Below are positions 1 through 5,248 of a stretch of 10,363 nucleotides of DNA, piece by piece. Both the position numbers and the translations under genes were made by a program. The stretch's first letter is position 1. Every line of letters begins with the position of its first letter. Under the pieces are notes generated by a model. It saw only the letters and a program-made list of their open reading frames with translations, ran no database searches and was not told where the DNA came from. The stretch lies in the NCBI GenBank assembly GCA_023430625.1, contig JAEZAA010000122.1, positions 1-10,363 on the forward strand, in the 5' to 3' direction. Origin of the DNA: Pseudomonadota bacterium (lineage in GTDB: Bacteria > Pseudomonadota > Gammaproteobacteria > Pseudomonadales > Oleiphilaceae).

Positions 1-386
1 AACAGCCGAAAGTGCAGAATCTCGCCGTCCGGCAACTGGGCGTGAAGCAGGTGGCGCCAGTGATCCGTGACCGTGAGCAGGTCAAAGGGCGAGGCCATGA
101 CCATGAAGGCATTTGCTCGTACACCCTGATCCAGAAACCAGTCGAACAGGACATCGCTTTGCGGGGAATCACCATCTAAAGCCACCAGAAATGGCAATTC
201 TGGCAGGGCGCTGACATCCCATTCTGCCGGCAGGACCTGATAGGCAAGATCCTGCGCGCGCTCGAACAGCGCGCGAGGTAGTTGCTCATGGGCGGAGGAG
301 TCCACCAACAGATAGATGGAGTGCTGTGTCTCTAGACGGAATTGCCGCATCCGCTGGCAAAGCTCTTCAGTTGCAAATCTGTCCAT
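1..386 (-). CDS. DUF4123 domain protein, T6SS effector adaptor/chaperone (3' end cut by window)
   Basis: 128 codons are visible and the reading frame runs off the left edge, so the C-terminus is missing. The start is ATG at 386-384; an in-frame TGA lies 12 nt upstream, which rules out a longer N-terminus, and an AAGGAA lies about 14 nt upstream. The N-terminal half fits DUF4123: the strand IYLLVDSS (residues 24-31), then LPFLVALDG (64-72), FDWFLDQG (81-88), and the family-typical run around DHWRHLLHAQLPDGE (108-122), after which DUF4123 proteins normally continue with an FRFYDPR-like segment. Known of the family: DUF4123 (Tap/TEC) proteins are cytoplasmic adaptors that load a specific effector onto its cognate VgrG and are not themselves secreted. 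The gene lies 58 bp downstream of vgrG on the same strand, the usual order vgrG - DUF4123 - effector. I infer that a toxin gene follows to the left, outside the window. Confidence 0.85.
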   Translation of the reverse strand, partial: MDRFATEELCQRMRQFRLETQHSIYLLVDSSAHEQLPRALFERAQDLAYQVLPAEWDVSALPELPFLVALDGDSPQSDVLFDWFLDQGVRANAFMVMASPFDLLTVTDHWRHLLHAQLPDGEILHFRL

Positions 387-444
387 GGGCTTGCTTCAGG
401 TTCCTTGATGTGATCCGTCGAACTGCTGGTCTTGTGCCGCAGTA

Positions 445-2490
445 TCAACAGTCCCCGCAGGGGCAACGTTGGGCGAAGGCAGCATTTTCGGCGCGGCCCT
501 TTCTCAGCTGGTTCAGGCTGAGAAAGCCCAGCGAGGCAGGTGAGGGTGGCGCGATCGCTGCGGTAGGTGCGGCGGCCTTGCCGGAGCCAGGCGCGGTTAA
601 ACGGGTGGCATTCGTTGGTGCTTTGGGGCTGGCGGCGGACGCGGCACCGCCACCTCCGCCGCCGTTGAGCCCAATCATGGGCCCGTTAAAATGCACACCG
701 GTTGCATCAAGGACAATGCTGCCGGCTCCGGCCTTTAGATGGATGGCGGTTCCTGCTTCGATCACCAGCCGCTGCCCGGCCTTGTAATGCAGTGCCTGGC
801 CGGCCTGGTGGTGCAGGTTCTGACCGGCTTTGACATGCCAGGCGGTTCCCACGTTGAGAGAGTCCTGCCCGCTGATTTTGGTTCGACGTTCGCCGGAGAC
901 CGTTTGATGCTGGCTGCCGGCGACGGTCTCGATACTGTCGCCTTGGCTGTGGCTTCGTTCATGGCGATCGATGCTGGCACGACGGTCGCGGATCACATGG
1001 AGCTCTAGATCACGCGCACTGTGCACGGCAATTCGTTCCTGCCCCGCCTTGTCCTCCAGCATGAGCTCGTGCCCATCGTTGCCGGCCAGGCTCTGGGAGC
1101 GAAGCAGACTGCGGCTCGCGTGCTCGGGCAGGGGATAGGGCGGTTGATGCAGTTTGTGGTAGAGGCAGCCGGTAATCAGCGGTCGGTCGGGGTCGCCCTC
1201 CAGAAAGGAGACGATGACTTCCTGGCCGACCCGCGGCAACACCAGACTGCCCCAATGATTGCCGGCCCAGGACTGCGCCAGGCGCAACCAGCAGGTGTGA
1301 GCGCCATCCCGATCCCAGTGGAAGCGCACCTGCAATTCCCCATGTTCGTTGGTGTAAATGGGTTCGGCGTCGGGGCCGACCACGACTGCGGTTTGGGTAT
1401 GGGCGATGGGCCTGGCATGACGTTGGGGTGGACGAAACACCTGATCCGCCGGCAATGCGATGAAGTCGGCCTGGTAGCGGCTGCCCTCGTCGCCTGCTAG
1501 TTCTTCGAGTACTTGAGGCTGGAACCCCTCATGCGTCACCTGGCGCAGGAGATACTCCCGGTTGTCGGATTTACGTGGATGATCGGTCAGCCGAAACACG
1601 CCGCCTGGAACGAGATGGGTATGCAGGCTGGTTCCGCTCGCCTGTTGCTGCTCAAGCCTGGCACTGTGCAGACGATCCTGGGCCCGCTTTGATCCTTCGC
1701 CGGCGGATTGATAGCCCCCGGGCCACTGGTAGGCATTGAGTTCAGCTGATTCACCGGAGCGGGCATTGCTGGCCAGGCTGCGGTTAGGGCGGAGCGCATC
1801 GTAGTCGTTGAGGTGCATGGTCTCGATGGCCGCTGCCTGCTGGCGATGAAACCTCATTACGCTGGCGGAACCGGCCATGCCGCCAGTGGTGTTGAAGCTC
1901 AGGTTGGCCGGCTGGAGAGGGCGAAAGACCTGGCCATGGTCCGCCATGACCAATACATGGCGATTCTCATGATGCTCGAAGTGATAGTGGATACCCTCGT
2001 CCGCCAACAGACGCTCGATGAATGCGAGCTCTGACTCGTTGTACTGCACGCAATAGGGGCGCAGCGGATAGTCTCGGGTCAGCTCGAAACGGAAGAACGA
2101 GGGGTCGAATCCGGCTTCCTGCAGAAGCTTGCGGACGATATCCGGTGTGTTGAGATTGCGAAAAATCCGAACATTGTGGCGCAGGCTGAGCCAATGCAGG
2201 CGTGGTACCAGGGTGAGGTGGTAGTGGGTCAGGCGGCGCGTGGTGACACTCTGGGCAACGTCGCAGATGGTGCCGTGCACGAGCCGGGGCGTGTCACCCT
2301 CGATGCGCAGCAGGACATCCCGTTCGAGCAGGTCGTCCAGGTCCAGGTCAGGGCGATTGGCGACCACCTCCAGTTCGAACCGGAACAGCTCGGACAGGGA
2401 TTCCTGTCCCTGGAATTTGAGCACCTGCAGGGCCGTTGCCAGTTCGGCCACGGACAGGGTGAAGCGAGCGCGATTCGCGGGAATCGGCAT
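445..2490 (-). CDS. vgrG: Type VI secretion system spike protein VgrG (TssI)
   Basis: 681 aa, full length for a VgrG. ATG at 2490-2488 is preceded by AAGGA at 2499-2503 with 8 nt spacing. Order of parts: gp27-like base (about 1-350), including the hallmark CVQYNESELAFIERLL (147-162) and DEGIHYHFEH (164-173); gp5-like OB fold (about 365-450), with YTNEHGELQVRFHWDRDG (379-396), SWAGNHWG (407-414) and VSFLEGDPDRPLITG (427-441); then a repetitive beta-helix needle (about 490-610) of short strands such as WHVKAGQ, ALHYKAGQ and LVIEAG, closing with LDATGVHFNGP (594-604). A glycine run (610-615) leads to an Ala/Pro-rich tail (616-655) and a terminal segment ending CPCGDC. No catalytic domain is recognisable in the tail, so this looks like a carrier VgrG whose effector is loaded by the adjacent DUF4123 protein. 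VgrG forms a trimer at the Hcp tube tip and is injected into target cells. No other T6SS core genes are visible, so the cluster may be an orphan vgrG island. Confidence 0.97.
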   Translation of the reverse strand: MPIPANRARFTLSVAELATALQVLKFQGQESLSELFRFELEVVANRPDLDLDDLLERDVLLRIEGDTPRLVHGTICDVAQSVTTRRLTHYHLTLVPRLHWLSLRHNVRIFRNLNTPDIVRKLLQEAGFDPSFFRFELTRDYPLRPYCVQYNESELAFIERLLADEGIHYHFEHHENRHVLVMADHGQVFRPLQPANLSFNTTGGMAGSASVMRFHRQQAAAIETMHLNDYDALRPNRSLASNARSGESAELNAYQWPGGYQSAGEGSKRAQDRLHSARLEQQQASGTSLHTHLVPGGVFRLTDHPRKSDNREYLLRQVTHEGFQPQVLEELAGDEGSRYQADFIALPADQVFRPPQRHARPIAHTQTAVVVGPDAEPIYTNEHGELQVRFHWDRDGAHTCWLRLAQSWAGNHWGSLVLPRVGQEVIVSFLEGDPDRPLITGCLYHKLHQPPYPLPEHASRSLLRSQSLAGNDGHELMLEDKAGQERIAVHSARDLELHVIRDRRASIDRHERSHSQGDSIETVAGSQHQTVSGERRTKISGQDSLNVGTAWHVKAGQNLHHQAGQALHYKAGQRLVIEAGTAIHLKAGAGSIVLDATGVHFNGPMIGLNGGGGGGAASAASPKAPTNATRLTAPGSGKAAAPTAAIAPPSPASLGFLSLNQLRKGRAENAAFAQRCPCGDC

Positions 2491-2567
2491 GAGACGGGTC
2501 CTTGTCAGATTGATAGACGCTCTGTTGATTAGAACCGATGAGCGACTGAGTCCATTCAGCGGCGGCG

Positions 2568-2596
2568 ATTATAGCGGAACTGGCGCGGCAGGCCAA
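2568..2596 (-). promoter_or_regulatory. Predicted sigma70 promoter of vgrG
   Basis: On the minus strand a perfect TATAAT lies at 2573-2568 and a TTGGCC -35 element (4 of 6 consensus bases) at 2596-2591, separated by exactly 17 bp. It would give a leader of roughly 70 nt before the vgrG ATG, with the AAGGA ribosome site near its end. The surroundings are GC-rich, so a perfect -10 hexamer with correct spacing stands out. The start site is inferred, not measured. Confidence 0.65.
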
Positions 2597-2643
2597 CGCA
2601 ATAGGGCCAACAGCGGGAAGCGTTGATGGTGCCGGCTAACCGA

Positions 2644-2657
2644 ACCGGGTGTCCGGT
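2644..2657. repeat. Short perfect inverted repeat in the vgrG-umpA divergent gap
   Basis: ACCGG (2644-2648) and CCGGT (2653-2657) flank a GTGT loop. It sits in the 239 bp gap between the divergent vgrG and umpA genes, about 73 bp upstream of the chosen umpA ATG. It could be an operator half-site pair or a small RNA hairpin, but a 5 bp arm in GC-rich DNA can arise by chance. A GTG that could open a longer umpA frame (2649) falls inside the loop and has no ribosome site in front, which argues against that start. No convincing plus-strand sigma70 promoter was found in the rest of the gap. Confidence 0.25.
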
Positions 2658-2729
2658 CGATGGTGGCGTGTTTGCGTGTTTAAGCCCATTGTGCAAGTCT
2701 GTCTGCTGGAATTTACCTACTCCGATTGG

Positions 2730-3461
2730 ATGTCGATGGCGTCAAAGCTCGTACTCTTTTTACGGCTGGTCCTGAGTAACGGCCGTGACATGCTACCCGT
2801 GGTCGTTGTGGTGGTGGCGTTTCAGTATCTGGTGATTCAGCAGCCGTTTCCAGATGTGGCCCGCCTGCTGTGGGGGGCATTGCTGGTATTGCTCGGCCTG
2901 ACCCTGTTCATCCGTGGCCTGAGCATGAGCCTGTTTCCCCTGGGCGAATCCCTGGTCAGCGCCTTGGCCTATCGGGCCAATATCTGGTTACTGCTTGCCT
3001 TCGCCTTTTCCATCGGGTTCGGCAGTACGGTCGCCGAACCCGCGTTGATTGCCGTAACCGAGGAAGCCGCCAGGGCTGCCTATACCGAGGCTGGTTCCGA
3101 CATGGTTGCGCGGGCCGCACTGCTGTTTCGCTTGGGGTGTGCCTTGGCGGTGGGCATCGCCGTGATGGTGGGCTCGTTCTGCATTGTGCGGGGCTGGCCG
3201 ACGGCGCGGCTGGTGTTGGTGAGTTATGCCGCAGTGGCCCTGATTGCGCTGCTGACCCGGCAACCCTTGGCCGGCATCGCCTTTGACGCGGGAGCGGCGG
3301 CCACATCCGCGATCAATATCCCGTTGATCAGTGCCATGTCGATGGGACTGGCCACCATGATTCGTGGTCGAAGCCCCATGGTCGATGGCTTCGGCGTGGT
3401 GGCATTCTGCAGTGTTATGCCCATGCTGGTGCTGATCATCGGCACCAGCCTGTTGTCCTGA
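2730..3461 (+). CDS. umpA: DUF1538 membrane protein, UmpA-like subunit of a probable cation/H+ antiporter
   Basis: 243 aa from ATG 2730; a second ATG lies at 2736. The frame is open back to a GTG at 2649, but the extra 27 residues are hydrophilic/mixed, lack a ribosome site and do not resemble the family N-terminus. The protein is an inner-membrane protein of about six to seven hydrophobic segments (roughly 21-38, 48-62, 85-100, 132-152, 158-175, 190-210, 220-242). DUF1538 hallmarks: FPLGESL (69-75), GFGSTVAEPAL (96-106), GIAFDAG (182-188) followed by NIPLI (196-200), and VDGFG (218-222). Glu103 and Asp186 are acidic residues in otherwise hydrophobic conserved motifs and are candidate ion/proton sites (inference). 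From memory, a DUF1538 pair named UmpAB from Halomonas was characterised as a two-component Na+(Li+,K+)/H+ antiporter needing both subunits. The next gene, 13 bp downstream, is its paralogue, so the pair probably acts as a heteromer. The family call is firm; the antiporter role is transferred from homology. Confidence 0.85.
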   Translation: MSMASKLVLFLRLVLSNGRDMLPVVVVVVAFQYLVIQQPFPDVARLLWGALLVLLGLTLFIRGLSMSLFPLGESLVSALAYRANIWLLLAFAFSIGFGSTVAEPALIAVTEEAARAAYTEAGSDMVARAALLFRLGCALAVGIAVMVGSFCIVRGWPTARLVLVSYAAVALIALLTRQPLAGIAFDAGAAATSAINIPLISAMSMGLATMIRGRSPMVDGFGVVAFCSVMPMLVLIIGTSLLS

Positions 3462-3474
3462 GAGGCAGACCCGG

Positions 3475-4242
3475 ATGGACCGATTTAGCGGAACCGCCCT
3501 GCAGACCACGCTGGACGTCTTGCCCATCATGCTGGTGATCTTGGTGTTCCAGCTGGGCGTGCTCCGGCGCAAGCCCCGTAACCTGAAAATCATCTTGATT
3601 GGTGGCGCCTACACCCTGGGAGGATTGATCCTGTTCCGGCTGGGCCTGGAAGACACCCTGTTGCCGCTGGGCAGCAGCATGGCCCATAGCCTGGTGACCC
3701 TGGGACCAACGCCGCTTGTGGACAAGCAGTGGTACGACCATCTCTGGTTGCTGCTCTTTGCGGGGCTGATCGGACTGGCGGCAACCCTCATCGAGCCGAC
3801 CTTGTCTGCGGTTGCAAGCCGGGTCGACGAGCTCACTGGGGGCGAGATGCGCGCCATGCACTTGCGCTACGTGGTGGCCACGGGCGTGGCGTTCGGCCTG
3901 ATGCTGGGGACGCTGCGGATCCTTTTGGGTATACCCATCCTGTATTTCGTGATTCCTATCCTGGCATTGCTGGGCCTGATGTCCATTAATGCGCCCAAGA
4001 CCATACTGCCGTTGGCGCTGGACTCAGGACCCATGGCCACGTCCGTGGTGACAGTCCCGCTGATCGCCGCTTTCGGCATTGCCGTGGCCGATGCGATTCC
4101 GGGACGGGATCCCATTCTGGACGGGTTTGGGCTGGTATTTTTTGCCTTGTTGATGCCAGTGCTGAGCGTGTTGATATTTACCTTTTACCGGCGCTGGAAG
4201 ACCCGCCGGAGTCAGGCGCCGCGCCAGAATGGAAGTGCGTGA
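3475..4242 (+). CDS. umpB: DUF1538 membrane protein, UmpB-like second subunit of a probable cation/H+ antiporter
   Basis: 255 aa. ATG 3475 is preceded by AGAGG (3461-3465, spacing 9) that overlaps the umpA stop codon, so translation of the two is probably coupled. Hydrophobic segments are at about 13-30, 38-56, 89-110, 132-152, 155-172, 188-206 and 217-238, ending in a basic cytoplasmic tail (RRWKTRR, 239-245). It is a paralogue of the upstream gene: LLPLGSSM (62-69) matches FPLGESL, GLAATLIEPTL (100-110) matches GFGSTVAEPAL, LALDSG (180-185) matches IAFDAG, VPLI (194-197) matches IPLI, and LDGFG (215-219) matches VDGFG. Glu107 and Asp183 occupy the positions of Glu103 and Asp186 in UmpA. In some genomes the two domains are, as I recall, fused in one chain; here they are separate. 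Likely partner of UmpA in an inner-membrane Na+/K+/H+ exchanger (homology); substrate and direction are not visible from sequence. The UmpA/UmpB naming follows gene order only. Confidence 0.85.
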   Translation: MDRFSGTALQTTLDVLPIMLVILVFQLGVLRRKPRNLKIILIGGAYTLGGLILFRLGLEDTLLPLGSSMAHSLVTLGPTPLVDKQWYDHLWLLLFAGLIGLAATLIEPTLSAVASRVDELTGGEMRAMHLRYVVATGVAFGLMLGTLRILLGIPILYFVIPILALLGLMSINAPKTILPLALDSGPMATSVVTVPLIAAFGIAVADAIPGRDPILDGFGLVFFALLMPVLSVLIFTFYRRWKTRRSQAPRQNGSA

Positions 4243-4265
4243 TAGTGCGATGGTTGGGAAATGGA

Positions 4266-4442
4266 ATGATCAAAAAACGGTTGTTGCTGTAAGCCGCGCA
4301 AGCGGCGCTTGTTTTGGTTCTTGCTCTGGCGGCTTGGGTTGATGCCGCACTGGTTAATGCCGCAACTGCGATGGGAGAGATGGCATGCAGTTCAAATTGT
4401 TACTGGCACTCGTGCAGGACGAAAAGGTGGATCAGGTATTGA
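4266..4442 (+). pseudogene. Possible relic of a small leader-like or membrane reading frame, broken by one TAA
   Basis: In the 142 bp gap between umpB and the PII gene, an ATG at 4266 (GGGA at 4256-4259) reads MIKKRLLL and then hits TAA at 4290-4292. The same frame then continues open with a strongly hydrophobic stretch (AAQAALVLVLALAAW, from 4293), passes the PII start in another frame and stops at 4440-4442. Positively charged residues followed by about 20 hydrophobic residues look like a signal peptide or a single membrane helix. A single change of TAA to CAA would restore it. GC-rich DNA often encodes Ala/Leu/Val by chance, so this is only a candidate; alternatively the stretch is simply the leader of the PII gene. 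Confidence 0.2.
4293..4306 (+). other. Small hairpin with GCAA loop upstream of the PII gene
   Basis: GCCGC (4293-4297) and GCGGC (4302-4306) pair across a GCAA loop of the stable GNRA type. It is followed by a T-rich but interrupted stretch (GCTTGTTTTGG). It might reduce read-through from umpAB into the PII gene or protect an mRNA end. The stem is short and the T tract imperfect, so a true terminator is not claimed. Confidence 0.3.
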
Positions 4443-4735
4443 AAGCCGCGCGTGAAGCCGGCGCCACGGGGTCCACGGTGATTACCAACGCCCGGGGCGA
4501 AGGCCTGGTGCGTCAGACGACGTTTTTTGGCCTGGATCTGGCGGCTCAGCGTGATATGGTGCTGTTCGTGGTGGAGGAACACCTGAGCCGGGTGATTCTG
4601 GAAAAGATCGCCGAGGCCGGGGAATTTGACGAGCGCCCCGGAACCGGTATCGTAATCCAGGTTGCAATCGAGGATGCCATTGGGTTGTCATCCCAGATCA
4701 AGGAGCTCCGCAAACGAGTCGAGGGCGAGTTATGA
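4385..4735 (+). CDS. PII-like (GlnB-family) signalling protein linked to the DUF1538 transporter
   Basis: 116 aa, the usual size of a PII monomer. ATG 4385 has GGAG at 4374-4377, 7 nt away. The ferredoxin-like pattern is present: beta1 FKLLLALV (3-10), alpha1 DEKVDQVLKAAREAG (12-26), beta2 GSTVITNARGEG (29-40), a T-loop region (about 40-56), beta3 DMVLFVVEE (57-65), alpha2 LSRVILEKIAEAGE (67-80), B-loop-like RPGTGIV (84-90) and beta4 IQVAIEDAIG (91-100). PII trimers bind ATP/ADP and 2-oxoglutarate in clefts between subunits and plug or release membrane transporters with the T-loop. The classical uridylylation tyrosine (Tyr51 of GlnB) is absent; there is no tyrosine anywhere in the chain, and the T-loop is short and atypical. 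It is therefore a divergent PII, not GlnB or GlnK. The DUF1538 pair upstream and the CBS gene overlapping its stop codon suggest it controls the transporter, as GlnK does AmtB (inference). The ligand is unknown. Confidence 0.85.
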   Translation: MQFKLLLALVQDEKVDQVLKAAREAGATGSTVITNARGEGLVRQTTFFGLDLAAQRDMVLFVVEEHLSRVILEKIAEAGEFDERPGTGIVIQVAIEDAIGLSSQIKELRKRVEGEL

Positions 4736-5133
4736 GCAAGGATCACACTCCGATCAAGGTGCGTGATGTCGCCAGCACCAGCCCGATTCTGGTCGATGGC
4801 CTGGCCAGCGTACAGGAAGCAGTGCAATTGATGAGCACGCGCAATGTCAGCGCCTTGGTGGTGAGTCGGCGGGACGAGGGCGATGAATATGGACTGGTGT
4901 TGTTGACCGAGGTGGCGCGTCAGGTGGTCAGCCAGAACCGTTCGCTGTCCCGCACCAGCGTCTATGAGGTGATGATCAAGCCGGCGCCCTCGGTCGATGC
5001 TGATATGAATATCAAGTACGCCATCCGGCACATGACTCGCTTTGGCCTGAGCCACTGCGTCGTCCTTCACGGCCGGGAGCTGGCCGGTATCGTGAGTTTG
5101 AACGAGATGACCCTGCGCTGTACCGACGCCTGA
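4732..5133 (+). CDS. Small stand-alone CBS-pair protein
   Basis: 133 aa. Its ATG (4732) overlaps the TGA of the PII gene in an ATGA junction; GAGGG at 4721-4725 gives 6 nt spacing, so the two are probably made in a coupled ratio. The chain is essentially two CBS motifs: CBS1 about 8-68 (VRDVASTSPILVDGLASVQE, then NVSALVVSR at 38-46 and GLVLLTEVA at 54-62) and CBS2 about 76-130 (VYEVMIKPAPSVD at 77-89, LSHCVVL at 106-112, LAGIVSLNE at 117-125). There is no transporter, kinase or DNA-binding domain. CBS pairs bind adenine nucleotides such as AMP, ADP, ATP or S-adenosylmethionine between the repeats; the GIVSxN motif in CBS2 fits the usual ribose-contacting position, while CBS1 is more degenerate. 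In this context it is a likely second energy or ligand sensor for the DUF1538 transporter or the PII-like protein (inference). Confidence 0.85.
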   Translation: MSKDHTPIKVRDVASTSPILVDGLASVQEAVQLMSTRNVSALVVSRRDEGDEYGLVLLTEVARQVVSQNRSLSRTSVYEVMIKPAPSVDADMNIKYAIRHMTRFGLSHCVVLHGRELAGIVSLNEMTLRCTDA

Positions 5134-5195
5134 GGCTGATTGGGCGCAGGTGTCATTCCTGCACAGGCTAATCGCCGTGCACTGTCTGTGAGAGA

Positions 5196-5213
5196 AACCG
5201 CCCTGGTGCGGTT
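5196..5213 (+). other. Hairpin in the CBS-ybdG gap
   Basis: AACCGC (5196-5201) and GCGGTT (5208-5213) form a 6 bp stem with a CCTGGT loop, followed by a T-rich but interrupted run up to the ybdG ribosome site. It could be a weak or leaky terminator separating the PII/CBS genes from the channel gene. I found no clear sigma70 promoter after it, so read-through into ybdG remains possible. Confidence 0.35.
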
Positions 5214-5248
5214 GTCGTACTCTTCGTTGTTTTGGTTGAGGAAATAAA

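Noticed and set aside
326..787. 153-codon plus-strand frame at the end of vgrG
   Set aside because: Shadow of the Ala/Pro-rich vgrG tail and DUF4123 start; its proline run is the complement of the glycine codons.
2649..2729. GTG start giving umpA 27 more residues
   Set aside because: No ribosome site, the GTG falls in an inverted-repeat loop, and the added residues do not look like the start of a DUF1538 protein. The ATGs at 2730/2736 fit the family better, although no strong ribosome site was found for them either.
2988..3593. 201-codon minus-strand frame across umpA/umpB
   Set aside because: His/Gln/Gly-rich shadow of two well-supported membrane protein genes.
5134..5248. Search for a separate sigma70 promoter for ybdG
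   Set aside because: The best pairs found had wrong spacing (21 bp) or at most 3-4 matching bases per hexamer, so none is reported.
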